From assembly GCA_001579985.1 (NCBI GenBank), contig LRSR01006676.1, forward strand, positions 1 through 38,853: a stretch of 38,853 bases of DNA, read 5' to 3'. The translations under genes and the position numbers were made by a program. This document shows positions 1-12,700 of this stretch, one piece after another; within the stretch, counting starts at the first letter, position 1, and each line of letters begins with the position of its first letter. Below the pieces are notes generated by a model. That model searched no databases. It saw only the letters and a program-made list of their open reading frames with translations, and had not been told where the DNA came from. The DNA is from Hypsibius dujardini. Its lineage: Eukaryota; Tardigrada; Eutardigrada; Parachela; Hypsibiidae.

Positions 1-275
1 TTTTTTATACATTTCATTTATTAGATTTTTAACGGAGAGCAACTGCGCTTACCAAAGTGCGGACATTTTTCACCGCAAAAAAAGGAAGAAGTTCCTTGCT
101 GCCCCCCGTTTCAATTCAACCTCCAAATTTTATTGTTATTCGAAAGGTGAACGCCCCAACCTCCACCCCCCCCCGCCGCCGCGCGAAAAGTACACTTAAC
201 CTTCGTCATCTACCTTTAGAGATAGCAAACCTTGAAAATCTCACTCTCTTACTTCCGGGCAATAGAAAGACTTAC
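1..275. other. Left edge, no recognisable exon
   Basis: Receptor A1 should continue here with exons 9 to 11, because exon 8 ends at 276 with a good GTAAGT donor. I searched the minus strand for the conserved exon 9 (a 'LNRTF' segment) and the CGFDG juxtamembrane exon and found neither. The stretch holds C-rich and A-rich simple sequence only. The remaining exons are either left of the window or lost. Confidence 0.5.
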
Positions 276-3200
276 TTCCGCCATGAGCTCCACAGCGGTG
301 TGACCGGCAATAAGGCTAGGAAGGACCTTCAAATAGCATTTGTAAAAATATTGCAAGTTGAATAAATATAATTCCTTCCAAGGCGAAGCAACGCTGTACC
401 AAATCGCTTCGGGAAGCTGTAATGTTGTATTTGTCCAGTGTGTGCTCCTGCCATTTCTCGACCAAACTCCGCATCACCGGACTGTCGTACGCTTGTTCAG
501 TTGGGTCACATAGAACTATTAAAATGACGGCGCGATAAGCCGAGCGCACGAGCTGCAGGAATATGCTTTATTAAGTACAACAGTACAGACGAGTAACGGT
601 TTTTAACTTTTCAACTATCAAGCCATGATGCGAGTACCTGATCCTCATGGTCTAAGATCTGCCAGATGAATGTATCACCGTAAGCTCCGGGAAACGGAGT
701 CCATGCCAGAAACACCTTTTAACATGACTAATTTAATTCTCAATACAAAACCTCGTTACCATCAATTTGCCCTTACTCACATGTTCGCCGGATGTCATAT
801 TCATTTTTGTGGCTTCAACCTATAAGGAAAATTTAAATTATTGTAACATTATCTGATTTTTAATGTTCTATAATCTTGGATGCATCGAACATTCCCGACG
901 AAAGTTTTCTCACCAGAATTTTACGTAGGCCAAAAGGGTGTCCGACATAAAGCAACACTGAAACATATATTTTATAAACAGTTTGACACTCTTAGTTCTG
1001 TGATGTACGTAGCTGTCGCACGTGATGACCAGTCAAACATTGCGATAACCCCCCCCCTCCCGCTCGGCAAGAGCAGGAGAAGCTGCAATCGGAAACCGGA
1101 AGCATTGGATCAAAAACTAATTGTTAGGTCTAACAGCGAGAGAATGAGTTATAAACTATTTCATTTGATGGAATGTAGAGGAAGGTAACAACGAAGACTG
1201 CAGGGGAAAAAAGCAACAATAAACTAAAACCAGAAGCAAACAAACACCGGTACAGAGGTTAAACCACTTGATGGTGCTCAGTTTTTAATTAATTCCCGCG
1301 TGCACAATTTCACTTCGAATTTTATAAAGCATGCTCGATTTGAAGCCCCTGCCTCTCCATCATAAGTTTAACACGTTTCGGCCAGGATTGCAAAGCGTTA
1401 CTAATTTTACTTTGGTCTAAATTCGACCACACCTTTCGCATAACCCGTTTCAAACCTACCACTGTAGTGGCAGCGCGGTTAAACAATTTCCACTTAAACA
1501 GACCATTCACACAAAAATCCACGGGGGCCATGTCAGGACTATTACCCATCCAGTGCTCTTGATGAATGAATGATGAATGAATGATGAATGATGAATGAAT
1601 GACCGGAATGAACTTGATTCCGGAATTTTGAAGCCATTCTTGGGTGATTCCGGAAGAGTGCGCTGGAGCACTGTCATGGTGGAAAACGACCTTGTTGATA
1701 AGCTCTTCCGGAAATAGTTTTGAATGTCGTTCTTGAAAAGCGGCTTCAAAACATATTGGATGTAGTACTCACTGTTGATTTTCGCTCCGGGTTTGACGAA
1801 TCGCAGGGGAATCGCAGTTTTTTCACGGGAGCAAACGTCGCAAAAGATGACGCCCTTGAAGTGAGATTCCTTCCAGAACTTAGTCCAACTTTCCGGACTC
1901 CGTTCACCCCGAAACTCGTAGTAAATCTTTCGGATCCCGTTAATGTCAGTCAGATACACCCAGGCCTCATTAATGGTGATAACATTCTTCCACTTCCGGC
2001 CGTTGATGTAGCGCAGGAACCTTGGGCTTCGGTGCAGCCGTTGTTTAGCCTGCTTGTTTGACAGGACATGAACACGGCACTTCTTCCGCATCTTCCCCTC
2101 CAAATCCTGGCTAATGACGCTTGCAATAGTTGTAGCCGACACACCGTACTTCAAGGATAACGCAAAACGAGTCAGCGGATTCGGTCCTGAAAGGTCCTTT
2201 TCAATGGCAGCCACAAGACCAGGAGTTCGGAGTTTCGGGGAGCCACGGGTTTTCATTGACAACGGTGCAGTATCACTTCCGGCTTCCTTATTGATAATTT
2301 TTCTGGATGAATATTTCAAACTGACCAATGTCAAAATAGACTCCCTCAGACCCAAATCTAGTTTGCGACCGATCTTTGCATCCAAATGAGACAAAAAATA
2401 TATCACATATGTGAAATTGAGTGGAGCACGTGTTGGGTTTATGAGATTTGGAAATCAGAAAAGGCGCCCTGTACAGGTGTGAATATGAGTCACTGAGCAC
2501 CATCAAGTAGTTTAATCTCTCTATATCGATGGAATGGAGAATTGATCTTTTTACGCTAGTACAGATCCATAATAAAATATGACAAAATTTAATTACCTCG
2601 GCTTTTGAGGTTGAAGTCACGTAAAATTGGCTGAAGTTGCTCCGATACGTTGGAGAAGCTACTGGTGAACTGCTGTCGTGTTAGCTGCACGGCACAGTTA
2701 GCAGGAATTCGCACTGACAGTAACTGGGCTAGAAAGGCGATAAACGAATTGCTGTCGGTATCATGCAATAGGTAAACCTTGGTCCAGTTTAGTTTATTGA
2801 GCAGGGCGCAGTAGGTAATCTGGTGGGCAGGACTGTAGGGGGATGTAGTCACGTAACTTGGGAAGACATCTCGATCGGCGATATTCTCCGTATAATCAAT
2901 GCTAACCAAATATGGACATCTTCAACATCTCTTTCTTCTGTTAAGCCTATCAATCGTGATGTTTGACTGACCTTGTGATAAGTAAGGTGTCCCATCCTGC
3001 TGCTAGTTGGCTCAAATATCGACTTTCAAAGCATCCTAGACAAACAAGCTGGGCGGTTCGACTGTGATTGTGCCATGACAATACAAATTACTCTGAATCA
3101 TTGGACTGGTGTTTGAATTTACCATTGACCTCAACGGTTGCTTGTAAATGAAATGTTCGATTTCGTACAAAAGATTACGATTTCTCACGTAGTCGGGAGA

Positions 3201-3973
3201 ATAGCATGGTTGAAATAGTTATTGAATAGTACGGAAATAATTAACATTTTTGCGAGAAAGCATGAAGCGTCGAATGTTAAGGCAAAATCTCACGCGATAA
3301 TTTGCTACCACATCCTATTCATCACAGTTTGCTAGAACGAAGTGCAGGGCAAGTCTTGGTTTGAGGAGGTCTACGCCAAGAAACGTAAGCGCAAAGCTCA
3401 GGGCAACAGAATTGAAATTCAATGTGATATTCAGTGTTACGGTATTATACCCTCAAACTAGGTCCCTAAAGGTTTTTAACAATAGATTCCCTGACGGATC
3501 CCTGTTAGTTCTTCACATTTCGTATTCCAAGTTCTTATATATGCAGTGTCAGACATTTGTAATTATACAAATACGCATTAAAATGGATTTCGCTTTAGTC
3601 GCATCGTCTTGCACAGAGTGTGAAGGCAGATCTCACCTGGAGCGATAATAACAGTGAGAACATCTTCACCGGACGCCTTCGTGTAGTACCATTTGGACAG
3701 TTCAAACTGAATGTTATCACGAATACTGAAGCAGTCGACGAAGCTGGCTCGATGCAAAATCTCCCCGGTCCAGTTGGTGTGTGGATACTTTCTGCGAACT
3801 GTTTCCAACCCAGTCTCAAGAGCGGGCTCAAAATGGGTCAGCGATGGTGGGTCGGACTTGTGGAAGTATCCTGGCGATATGATATGCACACGAGGCAAAG
3901 CACCGGCAGGAAGTATTAACTGTATCCTGATAAAACTAAGCAATAACCTCGCAAAAAAATCCATCGTGAGCAA
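276..3973 (-). CDS. Receptor A1: natriuretic peptide receptor-like ectodomain gene (3' part outside window)
   Basis: Extracellular ligand-binding domain of the ANF_receptor/PBP type I family, as in natriuretic peptide receptors and receptor guanylate cyclases. Exons on the minus strand: 3973-3637, 3035-2972, 2901-2597, 957-914, 819-781, 715-638, 552-400 and 326-276. Every junction has an AG acceptor, a GT donor and matching phase (1,2,1,0,0,0,0,0). Exon 1 carries a hydrophobic leader; the start is the ATG at 3973 or the one three codons later. It then has the beta-strand 'IISPG', an N-glycosylation site NWT and a Cys, and ends in 'APG', which joins exon 2 to make APGC, equivalent to the GPGC of vertebrate receptors. 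Exon 3 is one codon longer than in subtype B. No stop or frameshift is seen in 303 residues. A mariner element lies in intron 3. Membrane and 3' exons were not found. The fold assignment is firm; the ligand is unknown. Confidence 0.8.
1262..2512 (-). mobile_element. Tc1/mariner-type element with TA target duplication
   Basis: The element is about 1.25 kb. Its inverted ends begin AAC(C/T)ACTTGATGGTGC on both sides and match for about 21 bases with one mismatch. It is flanked by TA at 1260-1261 and 2513-2514, the target duplication expected of Tc1/mariner transposition. It carries one transposase gene on the minus strand, now broken. It lies in intron 3 of receptor A1, in the same orientation as the host gene, and disturbs no A1 exon. 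Confidence 0.88.
1322..2406 (-). pseudogene. Broken mariner-family transposase
   Basis: Cut-and-paste transposase of the Tc1/mariner superfamily. The N-terminal part shows helix-turn-helix-like sequence. The catalytic region has three recognisable blocks: 'INEAWVYL', 'FHHDSAPAH' and 'NSPDMAPVDF'. The family expects D-E at the first block; here it reads N-E, so the first catalytic Asp appears lost. A one-base frameshift near 1722 separates the first block from 'FHHDSAPAH'. About 14 residues between the second and third blocks come from an ATGAATG microsatellite at 1561-1600. Without them the D-to-D spacing is about 37, like the DD37D group; with them it is 51. The product should be inactive. 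Superfamily is certain, subgroup is inference. Confidence 0.85.
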
Positions 3974-4305
3974 ACGCGTTCTTGTAATTAAAAATTATTT
4001 ACAAATATGCGCTTTAAAAATAAAAGAATAAAAAGTTTGGCATAGTAAGTAATGCTTATACTGCACTATTGACATGCATGTATATGCAACCTAGGTGAGT
4101 TTATGGGACGGCGTATGTGTACAGTTCGGTAGTTGAATGATTTAACCGAATTGAAAGCTTAACAATTATGTAAAGCGTGGATGTAAATAAAAGATGAAGG
4201 TGACAGATCTACAGATGCGGGAAAGAAAAACTGACGCCGTGGTTCACGCTGTTTCCCAATGGGCATTTGAATGGAAAGGCCATCCATGCTTGCTGATGCT
4301 AGACC

Positions 4306-4500
4306 GTCAACAAACTTCCCCTAATACACTCAAACACTCAAGCACTCAAGGGAGTCAAGCGAAACAACCATTATGCCGTGAATATATTAGTTATTAACAC
4401 ACGAGTGCCGTCAACGAACTTTCCCTAATACACCCAAGCACGTAAGGGAGTCAAGCGAAACAACCATTATGCCGTGAATATATTAATAATCAACACATGA
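4306..4500. repeat. Two tandem copies of a ~100-bp unit
   Basis: The unit starts GTCAACRAACTT at 4306 and again at 4410. The first copy is about 104 bases, the second about 92. Both contain the same core (AAGGGAGTCAAGCGAAACAA) and end in an AT-rich tail. The pair lies between the A1 first exon and the duplicated 3' flank of B1. No coding potential is seen. Confidence 0.8.
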
Positions 4501-4514
4501 TTGTTGAAAAGACA

Positions 4515-6724
4515 ATGACATTCTGCCGTCAGATAATCAAGCAAGCAACCTTTTCTCATGCATATTGTAATTATCAGCAATAAAAATGAGTAATTCCGAC
4601 GAATTGATAAAGAATGGGGATTCTGGGGCATACATCACACGGTAAAGGTCACCAATAAAAAATCAATGAATTTATCTCGAAATTACATTCAAGGTGCCCT
4701 GTGCTGTAAACAAGTTAGTTCAATGCCAGATTATCTACCTCAGTATTTGCGTTTGGCAACATTCTTGGAGATAACATAACTGTCGTTTAATTAGGATAAA
4801 AGTTTGTCAGTTCTACCAAACATTTCGACCACTTTTGGCTGTCGTCGTTTTGACGATCATCAGAACTTCTTGTAAGTGTGGTGTGCTAGCTAAGTTTGAT
4901 TAATTGTATTGCATCGAATTTTTAATGACTACGAGTAATCATATAGCGGCCATACTAAAGTACCGAACAGCTTGACAACAAATGACGCAAATGACGCAAA
5001 TGACGCATGCAAAAAGATGAAATATGCCAAACAACCCCAAACAGCTCTTCTCACATTCCACATCAGGGAAATTCTAAGGGAAAAAGTATTATAAAACTAA
5101 TTTAACGTTTTGGAAACTCAGTCTGACGAGGGGCGTATAAAACACAGCTAACTTTACTTTACTTGCCCGGCTTCAAGGTATTTGAAAAGCTTAACGCTAC
5201 GCAGAGTACGGTACGCTTCAGGACGCGTTAAAGAGCTCCACCGTGTAAAGTCATACAAGACGAGCGAACCGTCATGTAAGAGTCTGTTAAACCGGTTCGC
5301 CAGCCAAACATTGTGCTTCGCCGATGACGTGCGCCAGAGTTACGAAAGATCAGCAAGCAGGGATCCAAGTTCCAAGTATTCTTTCCCTTTGCCAACTCTC
5401 TCCGCCTAGTAGAACAAAGGTGTGTATAGACATCAGATAGTCAAAAGGGGAAATGCTAAGGTTTTGAGTAGGGTAACGGTTATGGAGGCTGTTTTGGGGA
5501 TAAATGCCAAAGGTGTCAGGGGTGCACGCCATTCTTATCTCTTGATAAACATGTTTTACAAGTTGTATTTTTATTTTAAACACGTTTAGGTAGGATGCAC
5601 CCTCAGTAGATACTTCAGCCAGCCCTTCATGGTGAATGTACACTGTCATCTCTACGGATAACTCTCAGACTAGGTTCCAGGCTGGACACTGTAATAAGCA
5701 TGTAAAGGGCCTAGTTCTAAGCTGAATTCGCCCAGCATGTCTTCCACCACAATATAGCTTACAATACAGGCTATATTTCAAAATTTTTTCGCCTCATGCA
5801 AGGCACACATATTTCACTATTGTTCTACCTTGGATTTCCCAAGCACTCTTGAAAGTGTTTTAACTGACGCGAGAGAATAGGTCCGCGTGCAGACCGCGTG
5901 ACTTGGGTTCAGACTTGGAATTCAGTTCAGACTAGTCCTGCGTCCCCTGGCGTTAAAAATGTATTCTGTTGTTTTTATATTCATAAACATTCATGAATTT
6001 TCATTTTGCGTAAATTGTGACAAATTAGTCTGTTTTTGAATCATGTGAGTACTAGTATCATCAGACGTTACAGAATTTGTGTTCCTGTTTTGTTGTTGCT
6101 GTGTGGAAGCTGGGAATCTGACACACTGACTGGATCAAACGGCGTACAACGAATCGCCTTTGCCTGCCCGGTACATGAAGTTCCCACTTCATATTGCAGT
6201 CTGTAGATTGTGAAGGCTTATAGTCGGCAGAGGTTGGGATTCAGTGCTTGAAACTAACGTGCTTTCATTTTTTCACAGAACGCTCTGCAAACCCACAACG
6301 GAAGTGGGATCTCAAACTCATTTGTTTAACTTTCGCCACCTTACCGCCCTCTTTAGCTGGAATCTTGGTATAATGTTTTGGCACAGTTGATTTTGTTTTT
6401 TACTTTCAATTTGAATGTAGCCTGGGCAAATTCCCGTAAATTAATCGATTATTCCCATTGGTCTATAAAACGAAGCCTACGCCTATTGGGGCAATGCAAT
6501 TTTTGATTGGCTGAATCGCTGAAAAAATAGGGTGGAACCAGGCTTGAAACCACCTTGGTGCAGGGCCGACCTATGTGAAATTCGCATAGAAACTCAGGCT
6601 GGAAAGCATACAACATTCCAGTCTCTTCACTCAGGTATTTCGACCGGATTCCAGCATGTTTTAACATAGTCAAAACAGGCTGTATTCAGGAAGGACCCAG
6701 TCAAGAGTAATTCGTAAGGATACA
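4515..6724. other. 3' flank of B1, no coding exon recognised
   Basis: This 2.2-kb stretch follows the B1 stop codon. It aligns to 17820-20003 after B2. A kinase-homology or cyclase domain would need well over a kilobase of coding exons; no matching motif is seen on either strand. One open frame at 5350-5649 (minus) is only partly open in the B2 copy and shows no codon-position pattern. A short triplicated ATGACGCAA repeat lies near 4979-5006. Bases 5180-5405 resemble the 5' end of the ZSWIM-like relic at 15360-15472. Confidence 0.6.
5180..5405 (-). repeat. Relic resembling the N-terminal part of the ZSWIM-like element
   Basis: Read on the minus strand, this piece shares runs with 15472-15360 (the 5' end of the ZSWIM-like relic) and with 18690-18440 after B2. 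Shared protein-level wording in one frame is of the type 'NSGxRxRRS...GLTxSY'. Frames are interrupted. It predates the block duplication because both B flanks carry it. Assignment to the same transposon family is inference from short similarity. Confidence 0.35.
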
Positions 6725-9700
6725 CTACGTACAACCATACCATAGGGTCGTGCCAGTGACGATTGCCAATCCGAAGGCCAGAGATATACAGAGTCCTAAC
6801 GTCAAGCTAAATCTTGCTGAGCCTATGTACAATATCGGAAAACGACTGGCTTTGGTTCAACGGAAGTTTCCCTATCCATAGTAAATGGAAGAGCAAGGGA
6901 AAAGCTCTACAATACCTGCCCCTAAACAAGCCCGGGAGAGTCCGTCGAATCCACACGGTGGTTCATTCGGTGGCAATGCATCACGGTCAAACCAGGTGGC
7001 ATTTGGTACGCGCTCCCAGAGGAAGCGATCGTCCGATGGGTTTGCAATTGAAGCAAGGTAGGGCTGTGCAAAAAAGGAGACCATGCACCTTACTTGTAAA
7101 CTTTAGATATATACCGTTACACAATCCACGGCCCGGAGGAGATTATTATATATCTCAACCAACTTGGAATGTTCCGAGCAGAAAGTTGAAGGTGTTAGCG
7201 ATGTGCGAGTTTTCAGTTTGACCGCCGGCCAGCATGTGGGCTGGCCCAATTTGAAGATTGAATGTGCGATTCAGTAGCATTTCGGCAAGGGGTTTTCCAC
7301 TCGATGGACGACCGGACCATCCTAGAGGGTTTGCTGCCTGAACAGCCTGCGTAAATGCCATATTTTTATTGATGTATGAAAATTAGAGATACACGAAAAA
7401 ACAATGCTAAAGTGACCGTTGGGCAAACCGAGCGTTGTCCCCAAAATTTTATCCCCCCCCCTGAAAAGAATGAAATCCCCCAAAAGATCCCCTTCGCAAG
7501 ATCCTCCCTCAAGATCCCCCCTCCCGACTCGCCCCAGTCGCTTGAAGTTGAAGCCAGAACTTTTTTGCCTCTTTACATGATAAAGCTTTCCGCCCTCGGC
7601 GATAGTAAACGTTTTTGTCATCACCTCAAGCAAGCTTACCATCTCTATCCGAGCCGATCTCTAAACGAATACCGACCACAGTGTACCAACTATTTTCGGA
7701 AACATTTCTTAACGAAATTAGTCAGTCAAGTGAAAAGTAATAATTTGAAATTGAATAAAAGAACAGCATTAACAGGTATGAGCCGTTGTTAACAGTAGGG
7801 TGTGGCCTATGTACCCACGTCATAATTAGAAGACAGACACTCGAGCATCACACCCCGCCAACCCCCTCACTAAGCGAGTCATCAGATCGGTACAGAAATT
7901 GAAGTGACTCAAAATTAAAACATTTCCCCTTACTTCGGCCATGAGTTCAACAGCAGTATGACTGGGGACAAGGATGTTTAACATCTGCAAATCAAATTAT
8001 TCCAGCTGAATCAATGACGCGGCTTCGGTGGGAAATAAACAATTTATGGTGTGCCACAAACCAATTCGCTTCTGGACGCTGTAATGTTGTATTTGTCTCG
8101 AGTGAGTGCTTGCCATTTCGAAATTAGACGCTGCATTGGAGGAGTGTTGTATTCGGGTCTTGTCTCGTCGCTCGCAACAATCAAGATGACAGCGCGATAA
8201 GCCGAGCGGACCAGCTGAGCGAAATTACATGACTTTATATAAAAATTTAAGGCCGTAGTAATCTACATTCTCTCATGAATGACAATTATGCTTGATGATT
8301 GATAAGTCGATTTAAAGAACAGTAATGGTACCTGATCGTCGCTGTCATTTTTCTGCCAGGTGAAAGGATCGCAGGAACCTCCGCTGAATGGAGATTGAGC
8401 CACAAAAACCTATTTTAAAAATGCACAAGGTCTGGTGCCATAGACTGACATGGCACACTGTACTGTCGAAGCAAGTAAATTCCCCCTCGAATGTACGTTT
8501 GCAATTGTAGGTATAGTTACAAATTAACATATTACGGAATTTTATCATTTGCTTTTTCGGACCGCAACTAAAATTTCAATGACCAATTTGAATAGCATAT
8601 AGCCTTTCGATAAAATGTACGAACGACAACTACATAATAAATAACTACAAACTAAACAACTAAGTAACAAGAAATAACTAAACAAATAAATATAAATAAA
8701 TAAAAACTATATATAGTTATACATAAGAGGGCGTTGAACAATGATGTCAGCACCATGTAGGGTAAGGGGCGTTGTACTTTGATGACGTTCTACAGCTAAT
8801 GGGGTGGAGATCCAGCCGTGGCTAACGTCAGCATATATCGTTTCAATTTTTCGTCAATTTCCAGCCTTTGCTAGAGTTTTTATCATTTTTTTACTTTTTG
8901 TGGTATTCTCTTTCAATTCAGTGGGAAAAATCTCGACGGAAACGACGGCGCTGAAACAGGTAGGATAGAAGGACAAGCGTATCCTTCTTCAAGGCTTGGA
9001 CCGCGACCGAGCAAATACCCAACACTGTCATTGGACTATTACTGCCCGTCTTTGCAAAAGACAGAAAGCTTTCTAAATACTTGCTTTCGATCTGGTTTCA
9101 GTAAAAGATGTGGTTGCAATACTGGATGAGTTTTAGCAGATGTAAGGGGGTCGGCTCGAGCTAAGTCAGCGCTTGAAGAACAAGGGGGATCTAATAATTT
9201 CCGACAAGCTCTGACACGGGGGGGGGGGGAGTAAGGTCGCCTAATATAAGGCGCTGACGTCATTGTTTAACGCTCTCTAAATATAAATAAGGGGGCATTA
9301 AACAATGATTTTCTGATTGGACAGAAAGGAGTTTTTGCTAACTCTGAACCCATGAAGGCGATGCCAGTCTTCCACACAAAGCAAAATTACACTGAAAAGC
9401 ATGAATAATAATTGTGTTGCTTGTAGTCAAGGCGAAAAGTGTTGAGCCCAAATATTTTCGAAGAAGATTCTAACAGTACTTTTATATGAAATGTGTTCAT
9501 AAAATGTCTCTGCTGAACTTCAGCTGCCAGGTTGTGGTCGAACTTAACGGATAAAAAAATTGCCCCTTTTAGGAAAACATATCTGCAGCCAACACATTTT
9601 GTGAGTTATTTTAACAGCACATTTATGTCAAGTTATACCCACATAGCAATTAGACAATGGATAAGTTTATTGGTTCTGGACATTAATAAATTTTCCAGAC

Positions 9701-12700
9701 CCATTCAAAGTCGAACAAATGTTAGCGTTGGACCCTGTATAAATAACTATAGTAACTATACAATAACTATATTTAACTAAATAACTAAATAACTATACAA
9801 TTAAATAACTATAAACTGCAATTATAAACGACAAATAAGTAAATGCTAATGCCATCAATGTAATACTTACATGTTCACCAAAAGTCATATTTAATTTGGT
9901 AGCTTCGATCTGAAACGGCAGTGCGAATTAGCAGACAGGTCTCTTGTCGTAGACAACCATTCTCAAAGCCAGATACACCGACCGACATTAACACACGTTG
10001 TCTCACCAGAATTTTGCGCAGGCCCAAAGGCATTCCAGCATATAACATCACTATACCAAAGATTATAGTGATTGACTCGGGCAGTAATGGAGATTTTCCC
10101 TCCCGATCGGCGTGGGGTTTTTTTTCAGTTTAGAAATCACATTAGCGGTTTCAGAAAAGAATAAGGAAGAAAGAGATTTCCAGCGAGGTTGTGCTGTGAG
10201 CTAGTGCTTGCTTGATTGAACGCTCACTATTTTTCTTTTTTTTTCATTGTAAACTATTTCGATTTTTAAAAATACATTGAATACATGTATTTTTATATTT
10301 TCTCATGCCAAATTCAATTTTGAGTCGATCCGCATTAGCTCAATATTTTTCAGGTGCCAGGGGGCGGAGTTGTGCGTATTTCTCAAAAAGGAGAAGAAAT
10401 TCGAGCGCAGCTTTCCAGGGCTGGCCTAAGTTCTGCCCCCTGACACCTGAAAAATATTCGGCTGATGCGGATCAACTCCAAATTGAATTTGGTGTGGGAA
10501 AGAATTGTTTTAAATACATGTTTCAAAATCGACATTTGTTACAGTGAAAATCAAGGAAAATATTGAGCTTTCAATTAATCTAGCACCCGTTCACAGCACA
10601 AACTCGCTGGGGAAGTATTTTTCTTATTCTTTTCTGAAACCGGTAATGTGAATTCCACACGGAGACCCCAATGATTTATCATTGGGGTTTAAATTATTGG
10701 GGTTTCCGTGATAGATAGCTAGACAGATAGATAGCTGTTTGCAAAAAACTCAAGTCGATCGGGAGGGAAAATCTCCAATACTGCCCGAGTGAGACTGCAC
10801 TTTTACATTGTTAGACTTAATGACCTTATTCTATATATCGGGCTGAAGGTTTGTTTGACGAAGTATGTCTAGCGAGCCTCACATACCTCGGCTTCTGAGG
10901 GTCCAGTCGCGTAGGATTGGCTGAAGTTGCTGCGAAACGTTCACAGAGGTGCTGGTAAACTCATGGCGCGTAAGGAGCACCCCGCAGAGGGCGGGCATCC
11001 GCGACAGCAGCCACAGCGAATAAAACTCGTACGAGGAGCTACTGGTGTCGTATAACAGGAACGTCTTTGTCCAGTTCAGTTTCTTGAACAGAGCGCATTG
11101 GATGATTTGCGGAGCGGGAGTGAAGGGAGACGTAGTCACGAAGCTGGGAAAGATGACTCGGTCGGCGATGTTCTCGGTGTAATCCTTGCTGCCACGAACA
11201 GACGAGGTAAGTGAGCATTCTGTTTCACCCAGTGAGTCAATAGCTTTCTCGAGAGTTTTGATTTACCTCGTGAATAGAAGGATGTCCCATCCGGTGGCTA
11301 ACTGGCTTATAAAGCGACTTTCCCAGCATCCTAGGCATTTTGGTCAAAACTAAACTACTGCGTGCTAAAGAATGGGTACTTACCGGGTTCGGAAATGCTT
11401 TTGAGACAAATTTTGCCATGCTCACGCACACAGAGTGCACACATTAAGGAGAAATGTTAACTCCAGTTTCTTTTAACACCTATGGGCTACAAAATGTGTG
11501 TTCATAGGTAGGTTCTAAAACTCGTCGCTTCCTTGCTGTGTAATATTTTGTAAACTCAGATAGAAATTTTCCGTGGCCCAACGCAGTATGGAATACTGTT
11601 TATTCGCGTGAAACTTTAACAAACCGCTCTTGTGCGGCATGCTTCCTTTTAGAAAAGAAAATGTGCAACAGCTATTCTTAAGGTCTGATATTAGGCACTT
11701 TGAGCCACAAACTCAACTCGATTACATAGTTGGTTTTTTATAAAGGCTCCAATCTTGATGATTCCTGCATAAATCGTGATATCTCGATCCCTATTCTTTC
11801 CGAATAAGTTGTCTTTTCACACTTTTAGTATCTCCCTAATTTAATTTGTGTGACAGCCCAACGCCATAGGAGCAGACTGACGGGCTATCAAAATAGCTTT
11901 TGGTTTTCCAGAATGAATTATTTTTGGTAGTAAATGAGGGTGTAATGTGAGCTATTATTGAGATCGGTTCTACCATTGGTTTCTGTTCTGGCATTTTTCG
12001 GGGTGTAGATTAAACTTCATCACTAGTGACCATCAATAGGGAAATCAGTAGTGACCGAGAAATTTCGGCTCTAAGTTTGTCTCAAAAGCATTCCCGAACC
12101 CGGTACAGCTGTGCCAAGGTTACTTTGCGGGTCGCTTTTTGGGTTTTGGCTAGTCGTGTGGGACATTTGACTTCTTATTTTTTCCAAGGCGCCCTTGACC
12201 GGTTTATTGAACACAACAAGTACTCTTAGTACCTTAGTAAAAGTACCATAGAGTACCAAACATCATCAGTCACATCATGAACCCACAAAGTTACCTCGGC
12301 ACAGGTGTAGATATCTGTACTTGGTTTACGCTCTGCGAAATGATTGACCGTCCTGTTTTTCTTTGAAAAAAGAGAATTTTGAAAATTCTAAAACTGGCGA
12401 TGTGGTAACAAGAAATATCTGTATCTGTATGAGGGTATCTGTTTCAGAAGTGGTCCGTAATCAATTAAAATAAGCAATAATTTCAAATTACTTTCGGCCA
12501 GTACCTAAGATAACGTTTAATCTTACGCGAAATGTGGAACTTTAAAGTAAAACATAGTTCTTTAAATCCAAAAAGGGGCATGATTAAAAAAACTCAAATC
12601 CGATGAGTTTTCCGATAGGGGGTTTCCATATTCGGAAGGTTTCTAGAGGAGTCAATTTTGCAGCAAAACTCACTAAGAACACTAAACAAATCTCACCCAC

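Noticed and set aside
880-1188. Plus-strand open frame over A1 exon 4
   Set aside because: It is antisense to a splice-supported receptor exon (957-914) and shows no independent coding signal.
5350-5649. Minus-strand open frame in the B1 flank, partly shared with 18683-18904
   Set aside because: Considered as a possible cytoplasmic exon. Only about 40 codons align, the rest is out of frame in B2, no phase-compatible acceptor stands out, and there is no domain motif.
7376-7792. Plus-strand open frame of 138 codons in B1 intron 8, with a similar one at 20700-21113 in B2
   Set aside because: The two frames share long stretches, but differences fall on all codon positions, and the similarity is explained by the block duplication. 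It lies within an intron and resembles no known protein.
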